Origin: Mycosarcoma maydis
Lineage: Eukaryota > Basidiomycota > Ustilaginomycetes > Ustilaginales
Assembly (NCBI RefSeq): GCF_000328475.2
Contig: NC_026478.1
Location: forward strand, 744,001-808,000
Direction: 5' to 3'
Length of the DNA: 64,000 bases
Position numbers and translations under genes: made by a program. Positions 40,908 to 51,218 of this stretch are shown here, piece after piece. Below the pieces are notes generated by a model. It was given only the letters and a program-made list of their open reading frames with translations. It did no database searches and was not told the DNA's origin. How positions within the stretch are numbered: the stretch's first letter is position 1; each line of letters begins with the position of its first letter.

Positions 40908-42362
40908 TTACTGGGCCAGATCATCGTACACGGTGTCAACAGATTCTATCACTGCGCTGCCTAAGCACCAATTCCCTCTCCACAGGCCCAGCACTTGACC
41001 TGGCGCAACAGCCAGCACCGGCTCGGTGAACTGGACTACGTATCCGTTCTTCCCTTGCTTGAATCTGCTAACCACGCATTCGGACTCGACTTGTCGATGT
41101 CGTACCTGTGCCAGAAGTGTGACTCTGCCTACGCCATCGTATTTGAGTTCGGGTGGCGGCTCCCTCCATATCCACTCGATATCACGCACGTACAACCGTG
41201 TACACAACAGCATCGGATGATCTTTACCCTGTACCACAACAATTTTGTTGTTGGGGATATCCTTCTTTGCGACGTAGTACTTCGACGTTGCGCCACGGAT
41301 ACGTGCACCTTGACCTACAGTCAGAGTGTGAAGTCCACAGTGTTTGGATACGACTCGACCTGATTCATCAACCATGTCTCCTGGAGCTGAAGGGATGTAT
41401 CCGTTGAGAAACGTCGAGAAGCCTTGGGTGTTGGAAACCGCACCGCCGTTCGAGCCGCGCGTGCCGATAAAGCAGATGCCCATTGACTCTCTTCTCTCGG
41501 CGGTTGGCAGCTGGAACTTCTTGGCCAGCTCTCGAACTTGCGTTTTGAGCAAATGGGCTAGCGGGAAGTGTGCATGTGCTAATTTATCCTCACCGACCGA
41601 CGATAGGTAGTAGGTTTGATCCTTGCTCCTATCCTTTGCCCTCATCAACATCGGTCTTGTGCGATCGCCTTGTTGTTGCCAGGCTACATGCGCGTAGTGT
41701 CCCGTGGCCAACCAGCTCTTGCTTCCACCATGGTCGCCTGTGCGTATGAGCCGATCCATGAGAGCGCCGAACTTTATCTCCTTATTGCAGCTCACGTCCG
41801 GATTCGGAGTTGTACCCTGCTGCCAGTCTTGCAGTGCTGGTTCGAACACTTGCGTCCAATACTCCTTGCTCAGATCGATCATCTTGACAGGGATATTGCC
41901 GAGGTGACGACACACTGATTGTACGTCTTGCCAGTCTCGCTGCCACGTGCAGCCTGACGCACCACCGGAACCGGGTTGCATACGGCCCGATTCGTCGAGC
42001 TCGTTCCAGTTGCGCATGAAGACGGCTTCAAGGTCGAAGTCTGCTTGTGCGAGCAGAGCGGCGGTGACGGACGAATCGACGCCTCCGGAGAGTGCAACGA
42101 CGACACGCTCGCCTTTTTGCGGGCCATGGTGCGAGGCTAGGATCGCATTGGCTTCGCTCAGGTGACGGCTCTGTAGTTTATATGCAGGTGATTGAATTGC
42201 TTGACGTATCGGATAGAGTCTCCAGTTGCTGTCAGTGTGATGCCTCAAGCAAGCCGTGGCTGCTGTTGCCGACACAGATCTGGACGTCCAAGTGAATGCT
42301 GCACGTGACGTGTGCAGCCGAGCACGTATATCGACAATGTCTCGCGCCCTTGTGCCTCGCAT
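40908..42362 (-). CDS. slm3: Mitochondrial tRNA-specific 2-thiouridylase (MnmA/TRMU/Slm3)
   Basis: The enzyme makes 2-thiouridine at the wobble U34 of mitochondrial tRNAs for Lys, Glu and Gln. The product is 484 residues, with about 75 residues ahead of the bacterial-like core that are rich in Arg, Ser and Ala and poor in acids, a typical mitochondrial presequence (MRGTRARDIVDIRARLHTSR). The PP-loop ATP site is VVVALSGGVDSS (about residues 86-97), followed by AVFMRNW. The catalytic Cys pair is in NPDVSCNKEIKFG (about 190) and MGICFIGTRG (about 295). ATGHYAHV, SKDQTYYLS and LPTAERRES are further MnmA signatures. The central-domain sequence KHCGLHTLTVGQGARI is also conserved. No intron is visible. 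Its neighbour Sam37 is mitochondrial too, but no shared control is evident. Confidence 0.95.
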   Translation of the reverse strand: MRGTRARDIVDIRARLHTSRAAFTWTSRSVSATAATACLRHHTDSNWRLYPIRQAIQSPAYKLQSRHLSEANAILASHHGPQKGERVVVALSGGVDSSVTAALLAQADFDLEAVFMRNWNELDESGRMQPGSGGASGCTWQRDWQDVQSVCRHLGNIPVKMIDLSKEYWTQVFEPALQDWQQGTTPNPDVSCNKEIKFGALMDRLIRTGDHGGSKSWLATGHYAHVAWQQQGDRTRPMLMRAKDRSKDQTYYLSSVGEDKLAHAHFPLAHLLKTQVRELAKKFQLPTAERRESMGICFIGTRGSNGGAVSNTQGFSTFLNGYIPSAPGDMVDESGRVVSKHCGLHTLTVGQGARIRGATSKYYVAKKDIPNNKIVVVQGKDHPMLLCTRLYVRDIEWIWREPPPELKYDGVGRVTLLAQVRHRQVESECVVSRFKQGKNGYVVQFTEPVLAVAPGQVLGLWRGNWCLGSAVIESVDTVYDDLAQ

Positions 42363-42840
42363 GCTATAAGCTGTGCTGTGTTGTAGCCATCTTCTGCCGT
42401 GTACCTTGGATGCGCCTCGTCAAAGTCGTACCGTCGGTATATCGTGGTCAGTGGGAGGCAAGTCGCAGTCCAACCCAAAATCGTGAATGTGAAAATAGAG
42501 ACAACAAGTAACTTAACCACGAACCGCACAGCCAGCAGTTACACAGTTCCTTTCCTGCCCAAATCGGAAGATCACATCTGGTGAATCAAGGTGTTAGGTT
42601 GTCCTTTTCTAAATTACTAGTACATCGTGAGTATACGCGCTGCTGTCGCCGAGACCAATAAGACCAGACCAAAGCATAGCCGCGGAAGTTCGACATCGGA
42701 TCACGTCGTGCGTTGCATTAGCGGATCTCATTCACGAGTACATACATTCACCAATCTTGTCGCTCGAACTCATGACTGTATGGCATTGTGTCACAAAAGA
42801 CAGTGGTGAGGCGCGGGAGAGACGAGGTTTTACGGGGATG
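42363..42840. other. Intergenic, 478 bp, promoter of the thiouridylase gene
   Basis: The spacer separates the thiouridylase 5' end from the MIF2 3' end. It includes short CGTGAATG and CTCATTCACGAGTAC segments (about 42484 and 42726). No gene was seen. Confidence 0.5.
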
Positions 42841-45255
42841 CTACAGTTTGCGAAAAACGCGCTTGGCCGACTTGACCCGACGACTGAGCTCGAAATCGTC
42901 CTCGTCGCTATCGTCGGCATCGCTGCGTGCTGTCAACACGGGCCGATGGTCAAGCACCTTTCCGTTGCCACGCTGTTGCTGGAGCTGCATAGATTCACCC
43001 GCCGCGCTCTCTGTCGTCTTTCTCATCTCATCCTCCAATCGCTGATCATCTCGACCTCCCCGCTGGTCATGGCTGTACAACCCCGCTTTGAATCCAGGCG
43101 TACCATAGCTCGTATCTGACATCTGCGTGAACATCGTCAGATCACCCGCATTGGCTATCTTGGTTTTGATGCACTGAGCGAAGAACAGATGCACCTCGCG
43201 CTGACAAATGTTTTCAAGCGAGTACGTGTTTCCGGCGGGCACCTGAAAGACACCCTTTGGCCCGATGATGAAGCTCTTCCTGTGCACCGAAGCTCGCAGT
43301 GCGCCTTGCAAGACGCAGAACACAAAGCTGTTGTCTTTGGCCGATTTGGTCGGCTTGCTCGCCCCCGGGGGTAGATGCAGGATACCCGTCGCCATAACTC
43401 CACCGGAGTTGAAAAACTTTTCGAAGCGGAATCTTTGGTTGGCAACAGGAATCGGTCGATGGGTCGCTTTGGTGCGTACGACGCTCACCTCGACTTCAGC
43501 GCTTGCTTCATCCTTGATCACCATACCTGTCTCGACCGTTTCTTCGTCCCATCCATCTTCCACGTAGATGGTGTCGGCCGTAGGGTCGAGGCGGGCATAC
43601 TCGTCTTCATCTTCAGGGACGCGGGTTTGTGGAGTCAGGCGTGGGGCGCGTTCTTCGCTCTTGCGCTCGACTTTGCGACGTGTAGTGGTGCGAGCACGCA
43701 TCGTTGTGCCAGAGAACGTGCCTTCGCCAGGAGCGCGCGGGACGCGAATGACCTCCTTGATGTCGAGTACGGGTACCCGTCTGCGCACGAGCATCATGCT
43801 GGGGTCCTCCTCGAATTCGTCCTCTCCTCGACCTTGCGAGCCGCAAAGATCGTCAGGAGTGGTACCCGACGGTAGACTGGGTCGGCCATATCGGATGCGT
43901 TCGCCACGCCAGTATTCGAGTGGTGCGAATCGCTGTCGAGTGCTTCTGCGCACGCCGTTCTCATTAATCACGGTCGCCTCGCGAGGTTGCAAGCGCACTC
44001 GTTCCACAACTTCGTCTGCCACTTTTTTGGGTTTGGTCGCTTTGTGCTTTTCGCTGCTTGCCGCCGGCCGCCCAACACCAGTGCTCGTCGTGCTTGCTTT
44101 CTGAGGGACACGAGAAGCGGCAGCCGGTTGCTCGGCAGATGATTTCTTCGCCGGCTCGCCTCGTTTCCGTTTTGGAAGCTGCTTAGCTGCAGGCGGCGGG
44201 GTTGATATTGACGAAGATCGTGCCGCAAAGTGAGCTGGCTCCGGTTCATCTTCGTCGAGCCCGAATGCGAGTTCAGGTTCGGGTTCGGGTTCTTTCTCCA
44301 CAGCACGACTCTTTGGGGGCCGTTCTGGTTTGTTCTTTGAGGATGCAGCTGGTGGAGCGGTTACTACAGAGCTCTCGTTTGTTGGTTCCTTTGCTTTCTT
44401 GGGTCGCTTTGAAGATGCACCTGATGGTGCAGATACGGCGGGTCTCTCATCAGCCGTTCCCTTTGTCATCCTCGATCGCTTTCGCGGTTTTGTGTGGGAG
44501 GAAGCAGCTGCTGTAGTCATCTTAGCCGGAGAGGGCTTTACAGGAACGATTTCGTCTTCGCTCATTGGCCACTGGTCTTGTTCATCGTCGTACGCAGATT
44601 CTAGCCGTTGTTGTATGGAAGCGAGGATATCGTCGTCGTCCGAATCTGAGAGCTGGATGTTGCGGCGTGCTGTCACGGGCTCTTTACCCTTTCTTTTGGC
44701 GTTGGGAAGTGTTCCTGCTTTCCGTTCCGACAGGCCACGCTGTGGAGTTGAAGGTGCCCGCAATCGCTGCTCGGGCTCTTCATCGTCGTTAGCGTCGTTA
44801 CTAGCCATGGTTACGAGATTGAAGCTTCTCGAGCCCGTCGACAGTTCTGGCAGATCAAGTTGGTCGTCGTCATCTGCTAGAGTGATGTTTCCATGCGCTT
44901 GGCCTGCGCGTTCTGGGGAGCTGACGGATGCTACAGCTGCCGAGCCACGCGATGAGCGCAGCAACGATCTTGGCGAAGGCGCCGAGCTGTTCTGAATGTC
45001 CATCATGCTACTACTCGACGCCGCCTGACGACGTCGATTGAAGGTCGCCTCGTCAAAGGAGTCGTAGTCTTCATCGTCATCTTCCAGCTCATCCGGATGC
45101 TGCTGTTTCTGGTGATCAAGTGCGGCTTGACTAGCCTTGTAGAAGGCTTCCAGATCTTCGAATCCATCCTGGTCTCTTGCGACTGCAGAAAGCCGTAATC
45201 CGGTCCGTGAGCCTACACCGGCTTCATGGAACCGACGTGAGGCTTGAGAAGCCAT
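42841..45255 (-). CDS. mif2: CENP-C/Mif2 inner-kinetochore protein
   Basis: Mif2 links CENP-A nucleosomes to the outer kinetochore. The protein has 804 residues. The CENP-C motif, RRSTRQRFAPLEYWRGERI at about 430-450, is nearly canonical; its Arg and Trp contacts to the nucleosome acidic patch and histone tail are kept. The C-terminal cupin dimerisation domain spans about 610-710 (GVMATGILHLPPG, FVFCVLQGALRASVHRKSF, FQVPAGNTYSLENI). The N-terminus (MASQASRRFHEAGVGSRTGL, then DLEAFY) resembles the Mis12-binding start of fungal Mif2. The middle is charged, Ser/Lys/Pro-rich and probably disordered. About 95 residues follow the cupin, ending in a basic KRVFRKL. No introns are visible, and the first ATG fits the conserved N-terminus. 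Confidence 0.95.
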   Translation of the reverse strand: MASQASRRFHEAGVGSRTGLRLSAVARDQDGFEDLEAFYKASQAALDHQKQQHPDELEDDDEDYDSFDEATFNRRRQAASSSSMMDIQNSSAPSPRSLLRSSRGSAAVASVSSPERAGQAHGNITLADDDDQLDLPELSTGSRSFNLVTMASNDANDDEEPEQRLRAPSTPQRGLSERKAGTLPNAKRKGKEPVTARRNIQLSDSDDDDILASIQQRLESAYDDEQDQWPMSEDEIVPVKPSPAKMTTAAASSHTKPRKRSRMTKGTADERPAVSAPSGASSKRPKKAKEPTNESSVVTAPPAASSKNKPERPPKSRAVEKEPEPEPELAFGLDEDEPEPAHFAARSSSISTPPPAAKQLPKRKRGEPAKKSSAEQPAAASRVPQKASTTSTGVGRPAASSEKHKATKPKKVADEVVERVRLQPREATVINENGVRRSTRQRFAPLEYWRGERIRYGRPSLPSGTTPDDLCGSQGRGEDEFEEDPSMMLVRRRVPVLDIKEVIRVPRAPGEGTFSGTTMRARTTTRRKVERKSEERAPRLTPQTRVPEDEDEYARLDPTADTIYVEDGWDEETVETGMVIKDEASAEVEVSVVRTKATHRPIPVANQRFRFEKFFNSGGVMATGILHLPPGASKPTKSAKDNSFVFCVLQGALRASVHRKSFIIGPKGVFQVPAGNTYSLENICQREVHLFFAQCIKTKIANAGDLTMFTQMSDTSYGTPGFKAGLYSHDQRGGRDDQRLEDEMRKTTESAAGESMQLQQQRGNGKVLDHRPVLTARSDADDSDEDDFELSRRVKSAKRVFRKL

Positions 45256-46046
45256 AGAGGTGGCTTTCTGTCAGTTGTTTGTCCTCCTATGTTTGTGTTA
45301 TCAGTGGACGAAAGGGTATAAAGATGGTGTTGCGTATTGTTGTACAGTATGAGGGCAATTCGGTAAGTCACTGGCTCCACAGAGATGAGGTTGTTAGATG
45401 TGTTCGGCTCTCGTAGTTATAGGAAAGAAGATTATTAGGGAAGCCAAGCTTGGGGTGCTCATTGTCACAGAGCGACAGGTGAGCAACAAGATTGACGAGA
45501 TGGATGGAAAGTGGATGGAAGGTGGATCGGAATCTCGAAGCGTTAGTCTGTGAGTGTCTGCATACACAGAGTTCTACGTTAACCAAAGCTGACGCGCCTC
45601 GAATCAGAATCACGAATTGCACGCGTTCAGGGTCCAAACGGATTTTTCCACACTCGTGACTACAGTCATGAGTTGCGACTACCACACGAATCACGCAACC
45701 TGAACCACCAACACGCCCAAGTTACTAACCCAAACCCCTGCCAAGCACGACACTTGACGAGAAAGAGCCTTGCTCACGCAAGGCAATTCCGACCGAAACT
45801 TTGATGATGAGAGTTATGTACGAGTTTCAACTGATTGATCATGCCTATCTCCTTCTGAACAGATTCCGTTCATAAGCTGTCAGATGTAACAAGATGCAGT
45901 AATGTTTTGCGGGTGATGCGGAGATATACGGTTCTCCGTAAGATATGTCTAACATGTGTTCAATCGTGAACGACGAATCGTGAGTGTGAATACTGGAAGA
46001 TGTGTTGACCACTGCGCACAAGCGTGAATGCGCTAAAGTACGCATG
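45256..46046. other. Intergenic, 791 bp, promoter of MIF2
   Basis: The spacer lies between two minus-strand genes. It carries AATCGTGAACGACGAATCGTGAG (two TCGTGA half-sites in direct order) near 45963-45984 and AATCACGAATTGC near 45606. No gene was recognised. Confidence 0.55.
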
Positions 46047-49000
46047 TCAGCGCCGCGCCAGTGGCTGTCGACGAACGGCAGGCCGTTTGTTCGGACTCTC
46101 GCTGTTGCGATTCTCCCAATAAGCTTTGCTTTGTCTTGCAGCACCGAAAGTGTCTTCGGCTCCGCGCTTGAGAGCGCCATTCGCGTGAGCAGCATCTCCG
46201 ATCCTCTCCATCCGGACGTTTCCGGTGCGATCTTCGTTGCCATCGGCCGGTACCTCGTCGTCCACAGCTCGAGCAAGCGGTTGCTGGTGCTGGGCGAGCA
46301 CTTTGAGCAGCTTTGTGCGCTCCCTCACCGCAGCAGGATCATCATACACAATGCGAACGCTGGCATCGAAGCTCTGACCCGTCTGACTACTAGGTGGTAA
46401 GCCTACCTCCTTGTCCATGCCGAGCGAGTACCCTTGAGCAGCAGCCTCGGCAGCGCGTTGAGCATCGAGCCGTGCTTGTGCTTCGAGCACCTTTTCTGGA
46501 GCAAGCTTGGCGTCGGTCGAACCGCTGCTGCGCTTCACCTCCTCGTCAGAGCGCTGCTTGCGGGCGCGTGGCGGGAGGCGATTCTTCTTGCGAGTGGCTG
46601 AGGCCAACGTTCGGCGGTTCAGGAGCTCGATGACTTTGTCTGCTGACACCATCTCCTTTTGAGCTGACTTGAGCATGTCGAGCTCCTTTGTCTTAGCTTG
46701 GTCCTTCGTTTCGGAGCCCACACTTTTCACGCCGCGCACTTCACCAATTTCTTCGTCAGCTGCGGCCTCTTCATCTTCGAAAAGTGTTTGACTTGAGGGA
46801 GCTGGGGCAGTGTCGTCAGCATCCATGCTCACATCACCTTGAGCCATGTACCCTGTGAGCGTCACATCAGCGTCAAATTTGGCATCCTGAAGCATCAAGT
46901 CTGCGTCTCCTACTTCATCGCCTACTCCTTGCATCAAGGTAATCTCTTCCGATCGGCCTCGTATGTGTCGACCATCCGCTTCCTCCGCTCTGCCGAGGAG
47001 CTGGTTGCCGTCATTGCATCTCGTGGCGTCTGCCGAGATTGACCGGTGCCACGGCTTGGCCGCCGCAATGAGCTCTGCATGGGTCCGTTGGCTCGCCTGG
47101 GTGTATCTCGTTCCGTGCTGCAAGAGGTTCTGTGATGCTTGCGAGAGAAAGTCACCGCTAGCAGATCCATCTGAACTGGACAGCACAGTGAGCAGCGATC
47201 TGGACGGATCCATTGAAGAAGGGAAAAGACTCTCATCGACTCGAATGTTCTGCTCGATGCACTTTTCGAGCCATTTTGGGTGCACAAGGAACACACCGGT
47301 CTTGAGTTCTTTGGCCTCGCGAGGTATGCCAGAGCCGCCATGAAGGAGATGTGTCGTCGACACACTAGCCTGTGCTTGCCAACAAGCTCCGAGCTGCAAA
47401 GCCTTGCGTTCGAGTACCACACTTTGAGAGGCCAATGCTTTGGTTCTCGAAACGGTGCAGCCTGCCAAGGGCAGATCTGGACCAGACTGGACCAGACTAT
47501 CGTGAATGTGGTGTTCATTTGAGGCAGCCATGGCAGAGTACATGTTGGTTGCGGTGCCGCCGCTGCTGCTGCTGCTGCTCGTGGTCAGGGCCGATGAAGA
47601 TGGCTCCGTAATCGCAATGGAGACGGGCGGCGGAAGCAGACGACCGGACTGCCTTGCTTTGATGATGAAGTCAAGTCCGACAACGGGAACACCACAGCTG
47701 CGTGCATGTTGAGCATGTTTTCCTTCAAAGCTCTCCTGTGTGGCGCAGACGACGTGTGTCAAAGACTCGGCTTTCCAATGAGTAATAATGCTGCCGCCCA
47801 TCTCTACGACAAGTTTCTGAGCGTGGTAGAGCTCTGGCGAATCAGGGTCGAAGCCGAGTAGCATCAGCCTCAAATGCTCACCGTCGGGCAACGGTTGGGG
47901 CACCAGAGCAGGCAAGGCAGCGAAATATTCCTTTGGCTCGACAAACGTTTCATGGTGAAGGCAGTACTCGATCCAGAAATGCAGCACCGGTGTCATGTTG
48001 GCATCGACAAGCGGCCTCAAAGAGGCAGCAGGTGCTTTTGGATCTACAACCACAAAGTCAGGCGGGGTCGCCGGGTCCAGGCGGAGGATGGTGGCGCCAT
48101 TGTCCCGCAACACTTGTTCGAGCACCTTTTGGCGATGGAAGTCGTCCAGGCGCGTAGCGAAAGTCTTTGCATGGAAACAACCCTCGCGGCTGCTGGTTGC
48201 AATCTGCTGCGAACCGCTAGACTGACTAGAGTGCGGCAGGGTGACGAGCTTGCTGGCATTGATCATGTTCTTTCGCATGCTGAGAGACGTGACGCGGGGA
48301 GCCGTTGGCACGGGCGAGAAGCTAGAAGCACGGGACATGCGTAGAAGGCTGTTGCGATGTGGATTGTGTGGAGCAGGGACGGACGTGGATGTGGGAGCCA
48401 GCGCGGACGGCTGCGCAGATGTAGATAAGGATGCGGAAGTGGAGGTTGGTGCGTCTGGACGAGATGCAAGAAGGGTATCTGACTCTGAGTTGGGAGTGTT
48501 CCGTGTTGTATTGAACGCATTCGAGTGGCTTCTGAGTTGAGATAGGATATTGTCGAAGGATTTTTCAGCAGCAGCTGCCGCTTTCTGTCTTGAACCCAAT
48601 GTGATAGGCTGTTCATCGTCGACATCTTGAGGATCGGCGCCGCCTTTGCGGGAGTTGCGCGCCAGAGAGTCAGTTTCAGCCAGGGTCAACTTGGATCGGC
48701 TCGAAGCAATGAAAGGGCTTTGAAATGGAAGAGTGACGTGTTCTTCGTGTCGGATAAACGGCGAAGTAAGTTTGGAGCGTGCTTTGTCGATGAGGGCAGA
48801 GCGCCTACGTTGATCTGGAAGCATGGCAAATATGGAGTAGATTGCTTCGTCCAGGCAACCTCCAGCTTGCTGACAGTCGATAAGCCATTCTGGACGTACT
48901 GCCAAGATGCGGGATGCTGCCTGCTCTCGAGAGCCATTTCGACCGTGGCGAGCTCGATCGAGAAAGTGAAGAAGATGCTGTACGCTGCTAGACGCATTAG

Positions 49001-49667
49001 GGTCGGCGGTGGCAGAGACGAGATGCGTAATGGTGCCATCGAAACGCAGCTCGTCGGATACAGTAGCACCGAGCTCTTTCGCTAGGCCAGCGAATTTACG
49101 ACGTTCTGCCCCGACCAGAGCGGAGAAGCAGAGGGTGATGTTGCTCAAGGCGGGCAGCTGATGTTGTTGTTCGAGCTGTTCAGCATCCACATTGTCACCG
49201 GCGAGCCATGCTTGACGAACGTCTAGGATCCAGTCGGGGCGGATAATATGCATGCCAAGTTGGAGCGCAAAACGGTACTTTTCGGAACCGGGGCGGTCAG
49301 CAATGAGATGAGTGACGTCTTCAGTGAGGTTTCCTTCAACTCTGGCTCCGAGTTCACGAGCATATTGAGTCAGAATGGGCTTGAGATCGCTGAGACCGGT
49401 GATGGATATGATGGCACCCTTGAGCGGACGGGCGGAAGATCCGATAAAGTCGGCGTCCAGATGCGCGCCATGGTCGTGTCCATCGTCTCGGAGTCGACGA
49501 AAGTGCGCCGCATCTTCGCGGTCATCAAGCAGATCGTCTTGTTGGCGTGATCGCTTGTTTGAAGAAGAGGAAGACGCCGATATTGATTCAGCCAAGCCTC
49601 TTTGGGCAGGACGGAGCTTAACGTTGGGGATCTTCGTGGACCTGTGCGCCCTTGCTGACCTGTTCAT
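46047..49667 (-). CDS. dpb11: Dpb11/Rad4/TopBP1-like multi-BRCT replication and checkpoint protein
   Basis: Dpb11 scaffolds phospho-Sld3 and Sld2 to start replication and activates the Mec1/ATR checkpoint. From the ATG at 49667 the product has 1206 residues. Two BRCT pairs are visible: BRCT1 at about 80-160 (LKGAIISITGLS, VTHLIADRPGSEKY, IIRPDWILDV), BRCT2 at about 173-280 (ITHLVSA, VRPEWLIDC), BRCT3 at about 495-580 (GCFHAKTFATRL, VLHFWIEYCL) and BRCT4 at about 596-680 (LTHVVCATQESFEG). A further BRCT-like unit at about 733-815 (LPLAGCTVSRTKAL, THLLHGGSG, LVHPKWLEKCI) would be a fifth, whereas yeast Dpb11 and fission yeast Rad4 have four. The tail is acidic then basic, ending KRPAVRRQPLARR. 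The frame extends 51 codons upstream without an ATG, so the shorter start was used. Confidence 0.92.
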   Translation of the reverse strand: MNRSARAHRSTKIPNVKLRPAQRGLAESISASSSSSNKRSRQQDDLLDDREDAAHFRRLRDDGHDHGAHLDADFIGSSARPLKGAIISITGLSDLKPILTQYARELGARVEGNLTEDVTHLIADRPGSEKYRFALQLGMHIIRPDWILDVRQAWLAGDNVDAEQLEQQHQLPALSNITLCFSALVGAERRKFAGLAKELGATVSDELRFDGTITHLVSATADPNASSSVQHLLHFLDRARHGRNGSREQAASRILAVRPEWLIDCQQAGGCLDEAIYSIFAMLPDQRRRSALIDKARSKLTSPFIRHEEHVTLPFQSPFIASSRSKLTLAETDSLARNSRKGGADPQDVDDEQPITLGSRQKAAAAAEKSFDNILSQLRSHSNAFNTTRNTPNSESDTLLASRPDAPTSTSASLSTSAQPSALAPTSTSVPAPHNPHRNSLLRMSRASSFSPVPTAPRVTSLSMRKNMINASKLVTLPHSSQSSGSQQIATSSREGCFHAKTFATRLDDFHRQKVLEQVLRDNGATILRLDPATPPDFVVVDPKAPAASLRPLVDANMTPVLHFWIEYCLHHETFVEPKEYFAALPALVPQPLPDGEHLRLMLLGFDPDSPELYHAQKLVVEMGGSIITHWKAESLTHVVCATQESFEGKHAQHARSCGVPVVGLDFIIKARQSGRLLPPPVSIAITEPSSSALTTSSSSSSGGTATNMYSAMAASNEHHIHDSLVQSGPDLPLAGCTVSRTKALASQSVVLERKALQLGACWQAQASVSTTHLLHGGSGIPREAKELKTGVFLVHPKWLEKCIEQNIRVDESLFPSSMDPSRSLLTVLSSSDGSASGDFLSQASQNLLQHGTRYTQASQRTHAELIAAAKPWHRSISADATRCNDGNQLLGRAEEADGRHIRGRSEEITLMQGVGDEVGDADLMLQDAKFDADVTLTGYMAQGDVSMDADDTAPAPSSQTLFEDEEAAADEEIGEVRGVKSVGSETKDQAKTKELDMLKSAQKEMVSADKVIELLNRRTLASATRKKNRLPPRARKQRSDEEVKRSSGSTDAKLAPEKVLEAQARLDAQRAAEAAAQGYSLGMDKEVGLPPSSQTGQSFDASVRIVYDDPAAVRERTKLLKVLAQHQQPLARAVDDEVPADGNEDRTGNVRMERIGDAAHANGALKRGAEDTFGAARQSKAYWENRNSESPNKRPAVRRQPLARR

Positions 49668-51218
49668 GTCGAAGCAGCGACTTTTCCGATTCAGACGAGC
49701 ATCAAAGCTGAGGTAGCTATGTTGATGATGTAACCAAGTGTAACCAAGAGGGTGTGGGGATGAGTCAGTCTCAAAGATCCTGCGGAAAACTTGACGACAG
49801 CCTTGTGAATCGAAGAACAACGACCCATCAGCATGAGAAGTTGAGTCCGAAGCTTAGAGGAGAAATGGTAAGCGATAGCTTGAAGAGGATGACTGCTGAT
49901 GTTCCTAGGTAGCAATAATGACGATATTGGCGTAGCAGGTATATGGCGAGAGACGGAGGGGTTGCTTGCTGTAGAAGAGCGATATGGTGTTTGTTTGACA
50001 TGTCCTGTGTCTGTTTTGACTCGAGTCGAAGCTGGAGCGTGCAATCTGGTACCAGATCCTAAGTGGGTGTCTGTGTCAAAATTCACCGAGGTGTAAAGTG
50101 GAGCCGCCACGCGCGACGCACTCACCAACGCGTTCATGGCGGTCGAGCTTAACATGCTTGAAAAATGTCCGTTGTAAATCACGAATCCACGATTCACGAT
50201 TCACGATTTGACAGAGGTAAGATGGACGTCACGCGTGGGAGCTGGCCGACGGCACCTATCGGTCGTGGGTCCCTCCCACGACGTCAATCACGATTATGCT
50301 CCCACCACAGCTTGGGCTGTTGTGCTAGTAGTCCGGTGCAAGGAGATGAAATTGGTGATTCCACAAGTGTTGTTCGATTCGAAGTGGGAATGCGTTGGTG
50401 ATGTGCTGGTTTGAAGTCCCCAAAGCGATTGAGTTCAGTTGATGTTGCGCGATGCAGCCGCAGTAGCTCTTGACAAACGTGAAAGAGAGCGCTTCACACT
50501 TACAGACTCGTGACTCACTCTGACTCTGACCGTGGACTCACGACTAACTTAAGTTGTGCCAACAACAACTGGGATTTTGATGTGATCCACGATTCTGAAT
50601 CACGATTATTGCTGCACGGTGTTGCTTTTCGTGATTTCTCGAGAGTCACACGGGTTTGCTGTAACTTTACTGCTGCAGGTGAGTGCACATATCACGTACT
50701 GGCAGGCCGGCTGTGCCACTTTAACGATCAAAGGGTTCAGGCCGTAACGCATGAGCCGATAGTGACACTCACAACTGGAGTCATAGTCAGCCAGCCATTC
50801 GTGATTTACGCAGCCAGCCAGGACCTCTCACGCTCGTCACTCAGCCTAACTCCACTTCTGGCACCACACACACAGATCACATTCACGATCCGTGATTGCA
50901 GCTGCGCTCTCCCTTTCTCTCTCTCACTTGCACACACTTTCACATACCCAAATTTTTTGACCGTAAGCTAATCCTCAACCTTGGAGTAATACAGCGTAGC
51001 CCCGATAGAACACGCGCAAAACAGAGCAATCAGATCTTACCCTACTTGGATCAACGATTCGTGATTGTCCTCCGATCGCCAAACTCGCATTCAAAACGCT
51101 TTGTGCGCTTCGACGAACAGCGACATCCTCCCTGCTTCCTTTTGATCTCATCGATCTTTGCTATCTGGATTGCTGCTGTCCATAGCTAGCACGTCCAATT
51201 CCGGCCTGCTTGACTTCC
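49668..51218. promoter_or_regulatory. Divergent spacer DPB11 / LisH-CTLH gene, rich in TCACGA motifs
   Basis: This 1.55-kb gap has the densest set of the dispersed motif: AATCACGAATCCACGATTCAC and adjoining copies at 50177-50209, CCACGATTCTGAATCACGATT at about 50587-50607, CATTCACGATCCGTGATT at about 50880-50897 and ACGATTCGTGATTG at about 51054-51067. The last copy lies about 150 bp upstream of the LisH gene ATG. C/T-rich leaders follow. No gene was recognised. Confidence 0.6.

Noticed and set aside
46047..49820. Longer Dpb11 start at 49820
   Set aside because: The first codon there is not ATG and the next ATG is at 49667.
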